This document shows, piece after piece, positions 45,317 through 56,003 of a DNA stretch of 64,000 bases (position 1 is its first letter; each line of letters opens with the position of its first letter). Source of the DNA: Lantana camara. Taxonomy: Eukaryota > Streptophyta > Magnoliopsida > Lamiales > Verbenaceae. A model generated the notes under the pieces. That model did no database searches and was not told the DNA's origin. It saw only the letters and a list, made by a program, of their open reading frames with translations. The stretch covers positions 61,101,501-61,165,500 of the forward strand of contig CM074862.1 in the NCBI GenBank assembly GCA_037501455.1, written 5' to 3'. A program made the translations under genes and the position numbers.

Positions 45317-45329
45317 TGGTATCAGAGCC
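45317..45329 (+). other. Primer-binding site of E
   Basis: TGGTATCAGAGCC lies nine bases after the 5' LTR, complementary to initiator tRNA-Met. Confidence 0.95.
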
Positions 45330-45503
45330 CTCGGTTGCAAAACCGGAACTCTAGAGTCGTGTCGGGTGAGTCTAGGTCGTACGGCTTAGGACAATGTGGT
45401 TATATGCATTTATGTGATTATTTGTTATCTTCTTGTTAATCGTGCACATGAACATGTACTAACCCTCACGCATATGAATTGGAATCTTTTCTTTTGTAGA
45501 AAT

Positions 45504-46406
45504 ATGCCTCCCCGAAGACACCACCGCCGAGATAGATCTCCGGAACATCGTCATCACCGAGATCATTCTCCACACCCGGAAAATAATAATCCACCACCAC
45601 CACCCCAAATGGATCCGGGCAATTTCATGGAGAGATTAGCGGTATATTTGGAACAAAGGGCTCAGGAAAGAAACAATGCACCTCCAGCTGGGAATCATGG
45701 AGGAAATCTAATTATAGCTACTCTCCGGGAGTTTAAGAACCAAAATCCACCGGTTTTCGTGGGTGGAAATGATGTCCAAGCAGAAGAATGGCTCGTGCAA
45801 ACTAACCGGGTATGGAATCTCATACCGTGTGGGCCTACGGAGAAGCTACAATGCACACTTACCATGATCCAGGGCCAAGCTTATAGTTGGTGGTCAAGCT
45901 TGCAAGGAAGATTAGAGGCTACCGAGGAGGAGATCACATGGGAGGTGTTTGTTCGTGAATTCAAGAATAAATATATTCCCAAAGCTACAAGAAATCGAAG
46001 GGTGAGAGAATTTATGGAGCTCAAACAAGGGGGTATGTCCGTCACTGATTATATCAACGAGTTTGAAAGGCTCTCTCGTTATGCCCCGAACATTGCCAAT
46101 GATGATGAAAGCAAGGCTTCTCAATTCCTCCAAGGACTTCGGGAGGATATGAAAGATGCTCTAGAGGCTTCTAACACAAGCACTTGGGCGAAAGTCACGG
46201 ATAAAGCTCTAAGAGTTGAAGAACGGGTTGTGATGAGGAGGAAGAGTACTTATACCGGACAAGGGTCTAGCTCGGGGAATTTTAATAAATTTGGGAAGAG
46301 GCCGGCATTTAAAAACATTTCAACAAGCCCAGCCTCAAAACAAGCAACCTCGACTCGCGGGACCCAATCAACCGAATCGACCCTTAGCACTTCCGGCTCC
46401 ACCTAA
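45504..46406 (+). CDS. Gypsy E gag (capsid)
   Basis: Retrotransposon gag of the Ty3 type, 300 codons from the ATG at 45504 ([12 protein letters not shown]). I prefer this start to the upstream in-frame ATG because it follows the leader directly and begins the usual basic, proline-rich gag N-terminus. The central Retrotrans_gag fold is recognisable from W-(V/N)-IP through A-WW-SL, F-EF-N-Y-P to F-L-GL, about residues 95-240. The zinc knuckles are not in this frame; they lie at the start of the pol frame. The last roughly 30 codons (after about 46317) are probably out-of-frame read-through. The product would assemble cytoplasmic particles. Confidence 0.85.
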   Translation: MPPRRHHRRDRSPEHRHHRDHSPHPENNNPPPPPQMDPGNFMERLAVYLEQRAQERNNAPPAGNHGGNLIIATLREFKNQNPPVFVGGNDVQAEEWLVQTNRVWNLIPCGPTEKLQCTLTMIQGQAYSWWSSLQGRLEATEEEITWEVFVREFKNKYIPKATRNRRVREFMELKQGGMSVTDYINEFERLSRYAPNIANDDESKASQFLQGLREDMKDALEASNTSTWAKVTDKALRVEERVVMRRKSTYTGQGSSSGNFNKFGKRPAFKNISTSPASKQATSTRGTQSTESTLSTSGST

Positions 46407-49400
46407 AGTGCAATGTACCTATTGCAAGGGTCCTCATCACGTGGATAATTGCTTCAGGCTTCATAAGAGGTGTTTCATTTGTGGGGCACAGGATCATATG
46501 GTGAACACATGCCCGAAGAAGAAAGATAACCCGAGGCCTGCAATCCAAGCTAGGGCTTATGCGTTGGGTGGTGAAGAAGAGCAAGCTGTGGAAATCGACC
46601 CAAATGCCGTGATCGAAGGTACTATAAGCATTCATGGCACAACATTACATGCATTATTTGATCCCGGGGCTACTCATTCTTTTATTTCCCGGGATATTGC
46701 TTCTTCTATGTGCTTGCCTATTTCCTTGTGTGCGCATGATTACGTGGTTAGCTCTCCTCTTGGTGGTAGTTTAGTAACTTGCAGGGTTTTTCGGGGTTGT
46801 CCGGTTAGCTTCGAGGGCCGAGTTTTCCTCGCAGATTTGATTGAAGTGCCGATGCGGAGTTATGATGTAATCTTGGGTATGGATTGGTTGTATGAACATG
46901 GGGCTCAGATGGATTGTCGGGATAAGAAAGTTTCTTTTGGTTCAGTGGTGTTTAAGGGCGAAAAGGTGAAGTCAAGCCCGTTTATTTCTTTTGTTGAGGC
47001 GAGTAAACTGGTCCGGGACGGTGCGACAGGTTTTGTGGCCTATCTTTTGAATAGACCGAAAGATCAGGCCAAACTTGAGGAGACGGAGGTCGTGCGAGAG
47101 TATACCGATGTTTTCCCTGAGACTTTGGGTTCTCTACCGCCTGATAGGGACATTGAGTTCGTAATCGACCTTTATCCCGGAGCAGAGCCTTTCTCAAAGA
47201 CTCCTTACAGAATGGCTCCTGCAGAGTTAAAAGAGTTAAAGACGCAGCTTGATGAGCTTCTAAATTGCGGGTACATCCGTCCGAGCATTTCTCCGTGGGG
47301 TGCTCCCGTTCTATTTGTAAAGAAGAAGGATGGGACGTTACGGATGTGTATAGATTACCGTGAGCTGAATCGGATGACAGTGAAGAACAAATACCCTTTG
47401 CCTCACATCGACGAATTATTCGATATTCTGCAAGGCTCGAAAGTCTATTCCAAGTTAGATTTGAGGCAGGGTTACTACCAACTGCGTATTAGGGAGGAAG
47501 ATATTCCGAAGACTGGTTTTAATACACGATATGGCCATTTTGAATTCGTTGTCATGCCGTTTGGATTAACTAATGCTCCAGCCGTATTTATGGATATGAT
47601 GCACCGAGTGTTTAGGCAGTTTCTTGACAAATTCGTGGTTATATTTATAGACGACGTTCTAGTGTATTCTAAGTCCGCTGAAGAGCACGCTCAGCATCTT
47701 CGGATCGTTTTGGAAACTTTGAGGGAACACAAGTTGTACGCGAAGTTCAGTAAGTGTGAATTCTGGATCGACCGAGTTGTATTTTTGGGTCATATAATTT
47801 CAGGGGATGGGATTGAGGTTGATCCATCTAAGGTTGAATCCGTGCTTCGTTGGGAGAGACCTAGAAATGCCTCCGAGATTAGGAGTTTTATTGGGTTGGC
47901 GGGCTACTATCGAAGGTTTGTTAAGGATTTTTCAAAAATTGCCGCTCCGTTGACTCGTCTGACTAAGAAGGAAGTGAAATTTGAATGGGATGATAAGTGT
48001 GAGGCGAGTTTTCAGACATTGAAAATGAAATTAACTTCAGCACCGATTCTTACTTTACCCGAGGGTACCGAGGGTTATGCAGTCTATACAGATGCTTCCA
48101 AAGAAGGTCTCGGTTGTGTTTTAATGCAGCACGGTAGAGTGGTAGCTTATGCTTCGAGGAAATTGAAAGAGCATGAGAAGAATTACCCTACCCACGATCT
48201 TGAATTAGCTGCAGTGGTGTTTGCTTTGATGAAGTGGCGACACTATCTGTACGGTACCACGTTCGAGGTGTTTACGGATCACCAAAGCCTCAAGTATCTC
48301 TTTTCTCAGAAGGATTTAAACGTAAGACAGAGGCGTTGGATGGAGTTATTAGAGGATTACGATTGCACCATTCAATACCATCCGGGTAAAGCAAACGTGG
48401 TCGCCGATGCCTTAAGTAGAAAGGCGAAGGTGGCTAATTTGGAAACAGGTTCTTCAAGTTCGGGTTCAGAGACCTTGGTTTCGGGAACTTGGTTGGCCAA
48501 TCTTACTGTTATACCAGATTTGAAAGAACAGTTGTTAGAAGCTCAGAATTCAGATGCGGAAATTCAGAGGTTGGTAGCTCGTTCCAAGAATGACCCGAAT
48601 TCTAAGTTTGGGATTGATGATTCCGGTTTGTTAAGGTTCGAAGCGAGAATATGTGTCCCAGAAGAGCTCAAGAGGCTTGTACTTGAGGAGGCACATCGCT
48701 CGAGGTACTCGATTCATCCGGGAGGTACTAAGATGTATCGGGACCTGAAAGAGAAATTCTGGTGGAATGGCATGAAAAGGGACATCGCGAACTTTGTGAA
48801 GCGATGTCTGACGTGTCAAAAGGTGAAGGCAGAACACCAGAAGCCGGGAGGAACTCTCCAACCACTTCCTATTCCCGAGTGGAAGTGGGAGCAAGTGACT
48901 ATGGACTTCGTGTCCGGCTTGCCTAGAGTCAAAGGAGGGTTTGATGGAATTTGGGTAATTATCGACAGATTGACTAAGTCTGCCCATTTCCTCAAGGTTC
49001 GGATGTCCGATAAAGTTCCAAGACTAGCCGAGTTATATGTTCGAGAGATTGTAAGACTACATGGAATTCCGGCTAGTATCGTTTCGGATCGGGATCCACG
49101 GTTTACTTCGATCTTCTGGCAGAATCTCCAAAAATGTTTGGGCACCAGGCTCAGGTTTAGCACCGCTTCGCATCCTCAAACGGACGGTCAATCTGAAAGG
49201 TTAATTCAGTACTTGGAGGATATGCTTCGGTCGTGTGCTTTGGATTTCCAGGATAAGTGGGACGAGCATTTGGCTCTAGTTGAATTTGCTTATAATAACA
49301 GTTATCAGGGTTCGATTAAGATGGCTCCTTATGAAGCACTTTATGGAAGAAAGTGTAGGTCGCCTTTGTTTTGGGATATCGAGGATTGGAGATGGACCGA

Positions 49401-49980
49401 AGAGAATAAGCTTGAGAGGGCCGAGCCTAAGGAAAACATTGCTGCTACTATTGAGAAGGTTCATACGATTAGACAAAGAATGAGGGCAGCTCAGGCTCGA
49501 CAGAAGAGCTACGCCGATAAGAGAAGAAGGCCCTTAGTGTTTGAGGTCGGAGATAGAGTTTTTCTGAAAGCATCTCCAAGGAAAGGCTTCACTCGAATAG
49601 GTAAAGGTGGAAAGCTCAGTCCACGATACCTAGGGCCATTTGAAATTTTGGAAAGAATTGGAGAAACGGCGTACAGATTGGATCTACCACCGAATTTGAC
49701 CGGGATACACAACGTTTTCCATGTTTCTCAGCTCCGCAAGTACTATCCCGATGAGGCAACTATCCTTCCAGTTGAAGAGGTTCAGTTAGAGCCGGATTTA
49801 ACAATAGAAAAGCATCCGGTTGCAATTCAGGACCGGAAGATGCAAGAATTGAGAAAACGGCAGATTCCTTTGGTCAGAGTACTTTGGAGGGATCAGAAAT
49901 CCGAGGAATCGACTTGGGAAACTGAGGAGAAAATGAGGAACTTATATCCGGAGTTGTTTGAGGACTCGGTTCGGACTTGA
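46291..49980 (+). CDS. Gypsy E pol: zinc knuckles, protease, RT, RNase H, integrase, chromodomain
   Basis: Open 1229-codon frame. Two zinc knuckles lie at 42-74 (CTYC... and [14 protein letters not shown]). The protease site at 123-125 reads DPG where D(S/T)G is usual ([10 protein letters not shown]). Reverse transcriptase is at about 320-500, with FIDD at 452-455. RNase H is at about 590-705, with Asp601 (YTDAS) and FTDHQS. The integrase zinc finger is at about 802-843 (H-H-C-C). The integrase core has Asp872, Asp933 (SDRDPRF) and Glu969 (GQSER), an exact 35-residue D-E spacing. The C-terminal chromodomain is at about 1172-1225 (VLWR...STWE). The listed Met is only the first ATG in this frame; expression needs a shift from gag. 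No stops or frameshifts lie within the enzymes. Confidence 0.95.
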   Translation: MGRGRHLKTFQQAQPQNKQPRLAGPNQPNRPLALPAPPKVQCTYCKGPHHVDNCFRLHKRCFICGAQDHMVNTCPKKKDNPRPAIQARAYALGGEEEQAVEIDPNAVIEGTISIHGTTLHALFDPGATHSFISRDIASSMCLPISLCAHDYVVSSPLGGSLVTCRVFRGCPVSFEGRVFLADLIEVPMRSYDVILGMDWLYEHGAQMDCRDKKVSFGSVVFKGEKVKSSPFISFVEASKLVRDGATGFVAYLLNRPKDQAKLEETEVVREYTDVFPETLGSLPPDRDIEFVIDLYPGAEPFSKTPYRMAPAELKELKTQLDELLNCGYIRPSISPWGAPVLFVKKKDGTLRMCIDYRELNRMTVKNKYPLPHIDELFDILQGSKVYSKLDLRQGYYQLRIREEDIPKTGFNTRYGHFEFVVMPFGLTNAPAVFMDMMHRVFRQFLDKFVVIFIDDVLVYSKSAEEHAQHLRIVLETLREHKLYAKFSKCEFWIDRVVFLGHIISGDGIEVDPSKVESVLRWERPRNASEIRSFIGLAGYYRRFVKDFSKIAAPLTRLTKKEVKFEWDDKCEASFQTLKMKLTSAPILTLPEGTEGYAVYTDASKEGLGCVLMQHGRVVAYASRKLKEHEKNYPTHDLELAAVVFALMKWRHYLYGTTFEVFTDHQSLKYLFSQKDLNVRQRRWMELLEDYDCTIQYHPGKANVVADALSRKAKVANLETGSSSSGSETLVSGTWLANLTVIPDLKEQLLEAQNSDAEIQRLVARSKNDPNSKFGIDDSGLLRFEARICVPEELKRLVLEEAHRSRYSIHPGGTKMYRDLKEKFWWNGMKRDIANFVKRCLTCQKVKAEHQKPGGTLQPLPIPEWKWEQVTMDFVSGLPRVKGGFDGIWVIIDRLTKSAHFLKVRMSDKVPRLAELYVREIVRLHGIPASIVSDRDPRFTSIFWQNLQKCLGTRLRFSTASHPQTDGQSERLIQYLEDMLRSCALDFQDKWDEHLALVEFAYNNSYQGSIKMAPYEALYGRKCRSPLFWDIEDWRWTEENKLERAEPKENIAATIEKVHTIRQRMRAAQARQKSYADKRRRPLVFEVGDRVFLKASPRKGFTRIGKGGKLSPRYLGPFEILERIGETAYRLDLPPNLTGIHNVFHVSQLRKYYPDEATILPVEEVQLEPDLTIEKHPVAIQDRKMQELRKRQIPLVRVLWRDQKSEESTWETEEKMRNLYPELFEDSVRT

Positions 49981-49995
49981 GGGCAAGTCCTTTTT

Positions 49996-50008
49996 AAGGG
50001 GGAAGGAT
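49996..50008 (+). other. Polypurine tract of E
   Basis: AAGGGGGAAGGAT lies directly before the 3' LTR, 16 bases after the pol stop. Confidence 0.9.
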
Positions 50009-52731
50009 TGTGACACCCCGACTTTCAGACCGTACAGGTATGACGTATGTGCGCATTTAAAATTATTGTTTACGCATTTTATATTTATTCTAATTGTTTA
50101 TTTGAATTATTTAATTTTTAATTCTTATATGAATTATTTGAATTTATATGAAATATTTGAATTATATGTCAAAAATTTACCTCAAGTGATTTATGATATG
50201 AATTTTATCAATTTATGATATGTGAATTTAATTTCCCGAACTTGATTTAATTTCGTTATGACCTTAATTGATCATTCATGAACCTTGAGAACTTAATTGC
50301 ATTGGACTTAATTGATCGCATTTCAAGATTTGGGGACTCACTTGCATGACTTAAATAATGGAGGGGTTTAATAGCAATTTTGGCCATTTCTTCTTTCTTC
50401 AAAGTAGCATCACATTCCATTTCTTCCCTTCTTTCATACATACATTACATACACATCTTTGCTCTTGTTCCCTTGCCAACCGATCCAAAACCTTTGCCCA
50501 AGGTGTGAAGATTTCTTCTCTCAAAATCCGAATTTTGGACATTCAAGCATCATCAACATCATCTCACTCCATCTCTTTGCATCTCTTTTTCATTCAAGGT
50601 AAGATGGAGATTTTGTATGAATTCTTGGATTGAATATGTGAAGCTAGGGTTGTGGCTTGGATTGGATGATTTACTTATGTGTTGTTGGAAACATGAGTAC
50701 ATACTTTTAGCTTGAAGTTATGCTTAAAGACTTGGGATTTATGGACTTAGTTGATGAACTTGTATATGGGTTTGATGTTAGTAAATCTTGTTGATCAATG
50801 CCTGATATGAGTTTATATGCTAGATTTTATTGTGCTTTAAGTATGGTCACATGTTTATTCAAGTTTTGGTTGCATTTGTTGGTTGAAAGTTGGTTGTTGT
50901 TGCTGTCACGCTGCATGCCCTGTTTTTTTTCTGTTTCGAACAGTGACACGGGCGTGTCACTTTTGTTCTCTTCAGTGTGACACGGGGGTGCAAGCTTGGT
51001 CGGGCTGATTTTCTGTACCGTGACACGGGCGTGTCACGGTTTGCTTTGTTTTGTGACACGGGCGTGTCACCCTATTTTCATGTATGTTTTCCGCTGTACC
51101 GTGACACGGGGGTGTCACGGCTTAGTACATTTCGGTGACACGGGCGTGTCACCCTTTGTTTCTCATGCATTTTGTTTGCATGCTACTGTACATGCACGTG
51201 TTTTATATATATTGAATATATGTGGTTGTTTGGTACCTTTCTTTATTCCTTTGACACTAAGTGGTTTCTTTTGCTTCTAAGCTTATCCTATGCTATTGAA
51301 GGGAAAAACGTGAAATGTAATTTGGTAACGTTTAAGTGTTCATTTGATATTTTCATGTATTCATAGCATCCATTTGCATCGCCGTGCGTCTAATTGGTAC
51401 ATTATTGAGTCTAAGTCTCGGGTCTTGTCTTCTTTTGTTTCAGAGCCTCTTCCGAAAGTTCGTGAGCCCGAGGATTAAGTGTTCGTTCGCCCGTTTTGGC
51501 CTTTCTTCTACTTTTGCAAAGGTGAGGTTAGGATCCTTTATATTAGATAAGCGACCTAAGACCTATTACGTGTTGATTTCTCACCCTGTATGCGAATATA
51601 TATATATTTATATATATGTATTAAATACGAGTGCTTAAGGTATGTTATGATTTTGTGAAATAAGCTTTACGTTTTCGAAATTGGTATAAGTATTGGCATA
51701 AGTAAGCTATATTTTGAAATTCGTTATTCGTATATGATATGTATGAGCGAGTTGTACCCTGAAAGATGGGAGTTTGGTTTGATTTGGTTTGTTGGGCCCG
51801 GAGACGTGGGTAAGGGAGACCCGGGACGACCACGGGGTCGCCGGTTATGACCCCTGTGCACGTTCTCATTTGAGATATTCACGTACGACCTATGGAGGTT
51901 GGGAAGGCGTGGTATCTTGAGCCCTCGGTGGATAATCGGGGAAGGCATATTGTGGGTTAGCTGCCCCGTATGTGTTTGGTAATGTAGGTGTTAGGGTTTG
52001 ATTCCCGATACACCATGGACGTGAGGTTGGAAATTTTGATTTGAATTCGATTTTATGTTATGTTTGATGGAGTAAGGGATAGTCCGTTCTCGCCGGACTT
52101 ATGTTTATGTTCTGTTTGATAGATTATGGATCGAGATAGGTTTTCCTTTATATTATATGCTATTTTGGAAAATGATTTGGTATGAAAAACCCTAGCCTCG
52201 ATTCATGACTATCCCCGTTGTAATATGCTCTGCTCTATACGTATTTAGGTGTGGGTGTGCGTTTAGCCCCCTCACTCAGTCGAGTTTTGACTGACCCCTC
52301 TCTTTTCCCACCTTCAGTGCAGGTTGTTTCGAGCTAGGCGGGGTAGTGCGAGTCTTAGTCTTGTACTTGAGTGTCTAGGTCGAGTTGCATTCATACTTCT
52401 TGCATTTTGGATACTCTTATTATGTATTTGATGTTAGAATTATATTTTGCTGAATTATGGGTTTTTGATGTATATACTCGATCTTTTAGGCCGTGAGGCC
52501 ATTGTATATGAGATAATGTTAGTTATAGAGCTCTTTTCGATCCTTATGTTATTGCTTCCGCATTTATATGTTTGTTTTGCGCGCTCTGTCCGAGTTTTAG
52601 CCCCGCTTAGCCTAAGGAGTGAGTGTAGGTTCCGTTCGCTTAGACTTGGACTCATGTATGGAAATCCATTTCATATGTGGGTTCGGGTTTAGGTGCGGGG
52701 GATGTGGTGGCCCACCGCTCCGGGCGTCACA
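50009..52731 (+). repeat. 3' LTR of E (2723 bp)
   Basis: Near-identical to 42586-45307; differences seen at 43632/51055 (indel), 44220, 44512 and 44638. It is followed by AAGTA. Confidence 0.96.
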
Positions 52732-52736
52732 AAGTA

Positions 52737-54072
52737 TGTATTTGTTGAATATGTCACGAGTTTGCAAGTATGTTAAGTAATGTACGGGCCTATGTATGCC
52801 TCTGCGATATGATTTGTTATGTTTTGCCACGTGAAGCTATGCTTCTAACCGTACACTTCTCATGAGCCAAGTTTGGCAAGGACCGAGTTTGATTGACACG
52901 ACAAGTGGTATGAATATACGTACAAGTTCGGTTTGTCTGTCTCTGTTGTAGCGAGTTGTGATATGATATGTATGTTGGGCCCCGGAGCTATGGGTAAGGA
53001 ACCCTCGGGACGGTATAGGGCCGTCGAGGTTCGGCCTGTACATAGTCTCCATCCGGAGTATCCCCCGCGACCTCGGGAGCTAGGGAAGGCGTGATATTCC
53101 GATGCCTTCGGTGTACCAGCCGGGGAGGGCACGTCGGGGTTAGCTACCCCTCGTGAGTCTGTTATGGATGGTTTGGAGGTATACACCCTTCCATCACTGG
53201 AGTTGAGGATGATATGATATGATATGTATGTATGTATTCTGTTTTGTTTCTGATGTGATATGTTCTGAGGAGTTTGGGAGTGTCTGAGCTCATACCCGCC
53301 GAGTTCTCTATTATGTATATGTTCGGTTAAAGTTCGTGAAACAGGGATAGATTCTAAATTAAGCTAAAAGTTGAGGGTTTTATAAGTTGCAGTGTTTTGA
53401 TTAAAGTTGTTCAATTATCCTATATGTATATATCAAGGGAAAATGCTTTGGTACGAAAAACCTATCCCTGAGTTCATGAACATTATGACTTTTGTATCTG
53501 CTTTGCTCTCCTATATATGTAGTGTGCGTGTGTTAACCCCTCACACAGTCGAGTTAAGACTGACCCCTCCCCTCTTTTGTTTAGTTTGCAGGTTTTGCTT
53601 GGGGTTCGTGCTAGGTGGAGTATGTCAGTCAGTTGGAGTCTGTTCTCGAGTCTGTGCTTTTGTTTTAGGTTGTCTTACATCTGCATTTCAGTACTTATGA
53701 TTTTTGTATAAATTATGTATTTGTTGAATTTGAATTATGATACGGATTGATATGAATATTTCAGGACATGTTAGGACATGTTTGCTCTGTTTAGTTGAAC
53801 CCGTTGGATTTATGATTATTGTTTGATTCGGGATTAGGTATTTATGCTAGTTGAACCCGTCAACTGCTTTTGAATGTTTGACTTTTTGCATGGCTTACTT
53901 TCCTGCTTCCGCATTCTTGTAGCTTGGTTTTTGTTTGTTCAGGGTCTAAGTTCCACCTAGCTTAGGTGTGAGTCTGTCAGTCTCCCGTTCGCCACTGTTT
54001 GGTTCATGTACGGACCCTCCATTTCGTACGTGGATCGGACTTTGGTGCGGGGGATATGGTGACCCACCGTGC
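52737..54072 (+). repeat. Sense Ty3 LTR H, second part
   Basis: Continues H after E. It contains the block GGGTAAGGAACCCTCGGGAC, the CAGTC/GACTG hairpin (53546-53562), the long-range arms GCTAGGTGGA (53610-53619) and TCCACCTAGC (53952-53961), and the GTGCGGGGGATATGG block, and ends GGGTGCTACA. After the end, TCCTTAAGT is the normal start of the internal region, but the primer-binding site is missing, so H is truncated just inside. Confidence 0.78.
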
Positions 54073-54290
54073 GGGTGCTACATCCTTAAGTAAACTCCTC
54101 AGGATACTTCTCCCTTAGTTGGCATCAACTCTCTTCATAGTGTCTCGTTGTCAGTGAGGTCCCACTGAGCACTTGATTGTGGGTTACTTCAAACTCATTT
54201 GATCACCACTAAGCCACTGCACCCAAAGCTCGATACTGTCGCATCCTCGTTGCTTGCTGACTGTCGTCAGGCCACGCGTAACCCAACTGC
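54073..54290 (-). pseudogene. Possible antisense gypsy chromodomain end relic
   Basis: On the minus strand, broken frames give QWDLTDNET and, in another frame, LREKYPEEF, resembling the chromodomain C-terminus of Ty3 pol proteins (compare the WE...MRNLYPELF end of E). It lies between H and the antisense G fragment. Assignment rests on short matches and is uncertain. Confidence 0.35.
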
Positions 54291-54971
54291 AACAAACAAG
54301 AGAGAATCCCATCTCTCATAATTTGTTGTATGAAATGGAATGAGAGGTATAATAGCAGATTAAGGGTCATGTGGATCCAAACCTTGCTCAATTTGGTCAA
54401 GTATAACTTAAGATATGATTAAAATGGTGAGAGGTAGTCATTTAGGCGGGTGAAGCATGTTTCGGGCAAAATTCGGGGGTCCAAACGATTTTAGAAAAAG
54501 ATGAGGCTTGTCCTATTGAATCCGAATTGTCTATTCGAGTTCAACGGAGGTGATGGAACTCGAATCCGAGATCCCGAGCTCAAGATATGCCGTCCGGAAC
54601 CAAAGGTGCGCTAAATGCTCTTTAGCCCCCGTTTTGGTCTCATTCCCAAAAAAAAAAAAAATCAAAACCACAACAAACGAGTTCGAAAATAAAATACGAG
54701 CCCATAGACATGTTCATAACACATAAATCTCCAACATACCAAATTTTCACGAAAATCGGAAATCAAATCTTATAAGAAAGGCACGCGATTATATCACATA
54801 AGAGCATAACGTTTAAAAATTCATAAAAGTTCATATCAAATAATTTATAACTTCAAAGAATTTCAAATAATATGAATATGAAATGAATAAATACATAACT
54901 AGAAATAATTTAAATGCGCAAATAATTATCACATACGTCATACCTGTACCGCTGAAAAGTCTACTTTTTTC

Positions 54972-55002
<31 letters not shown>
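54291..55002 (-). repeat. Antisense Ty3 LTR G, 5'-end part
   Basis: The minus strand reads ACTTTTCAGCGGTACAGG then a TATGACGTATGTG block (about 54925-54960), as in the first 50 bp of the E LTR. Further in are GGGAATGAGACC, TTTAGCGCACC and GGACGGCATATCTTGAGC, matching F and K. The expected CACCCCG near the terminus is replaced by a long A/T homopolymer ending TACA at 55002. With 25613-26430 and 38752-40428 this gives about 3.3 kb, one LTR length, so all three are taken as one LTR. Confidence 0.65.
54965..54999. repeat. Poly-T tract
   Basis: About 34 T with one C at the outer edge of LTR G. Confidence 0.95.
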
Positions 55003-55004
<2 letters not shown>

Positions 55005-55895
55005 AGACCATCTCCGACTAATTTTTAGTGGTTTTGGTGGTCTCAACATTAAACACGTATGCGCACATGAGTAATTTTCTTAATAAGTTACAAAATGATA
55101 AATTTATCCTTATTAATTATGAGCGCATCATGTGTTCACTATTCAGGCAATTGAAACCACACAAAAACCATCTAAACCACCAAAAATACACCGAACCACC
55201 CAAAAACAAGCAGAGATGGATTATTGTGAAAAAATGCAAAATAGGAATGACGGCATACAATGAAACTTAATTTGAATGTGAAAGTGTAACGCCGCCTATA
55301 GTTTAGATGACATTCTTTTTATCCCTAATGAAGAAAGAAGTTTTAGATCGTGGAATAATGAGGAAAGGTTGGGGCCATTCTCATTTTAAAGTAAAAAATA
55401 ATGAAATAAATAAAATTTGAGATAGTGAGAAAAGAGAATTTCAGTTTGGGTTTACAATTTTAATTTGAATTAAAATAAAAAATAATGAAAAAAATTAAAA
55501 TGAAGTTTCAAATCGTGGATAAGTAAGATTGTGGAAATTTTATATTCCTATTTAGTCCTTAAAATTATTGATAATTTGGGTAATAGGTAATTTAAAAGAA
55601 TTGATATACTATCCGAGCATAGAAAACAAGCACTATTTTTTTAAAATTTTTTTTTGACGGGCTCAAGTATCCACTATTCAATTATTCCCTACAAGTCAAA
55701 TATCATTTCTAAAATCCAACACCACCACCACCACGATCAATAAAAGATTCAAATCATAATAATATAATGCAGGAAATCCATCATCTTCTTCCTCAGAAGC
55801 ATAATAAACAGAACCGAAAACCAAAACGAAAATGGAATACGTCGTTTCTTCTGAACCTAGAGGTACCGCTAACTCTACACAACATAAATTACATT
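55003..55895. other. Intergenic region downstream of Di19
   Basis: AT-rich sequence with no gene, repeat or transposon recognised. The part nearest 55896 is probably just beyond the Di19 3' untranslated region. Confidence 0.5.
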
Positions 55896-55901
55896 TTTAT
55901 T
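55896..55901 (-). terminator. Candidate Di19 polyadenylation signal
   Basis: Minus-strand AATAAA begins about 100 bases after the Di19 stop codon at 56004. Cleavage would be expected some 15-30 bases further, towards lower coordinates. Confidence 0.4.
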
Positions 55902-56003
55902 ACTACAAACTTATTCCAACTTCCCACTTCCAGTACACGGGCAAAATACATAGTCTTTGCCCATCTTGCACATTCTTCCCACCGGTTGGCAAGGTGTACA
56001 CAA

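Larger units (their letters stand above)
42586..52731 (+). mobile_element. Young full-length Ty3/gypsy chromodomain element E (chromovirus)
   Basis: LTRs are 42586-45307 and 50009-52731, primer-binding site 45317-45329, gag from 45504, pol to 49980 and a polypurine tract at 49996-50008. The duplication AAGTA is at 42581-42585 and 52732-52736. The order RT-RNase H-integrase places it in Ty3/gypsy, and the C-terminal chromodomain in the chromoviruses, probably Tekay/Del-like (inference from long LTRs and domain layout). By eye the LTRs differ by three substitutions (44220, 44512, 44638) and one 1-bp indel (near 43632), so insertion is very recent. Gag and pol lie in different frames. Confidence 0.96.

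Noticed and set aside
40424..54077. Target duplication for LTR H
   Set aside because: TAATT at left and TCCTT at right do not match; the right side is truncated internal sequence, so no duplication is claimed.
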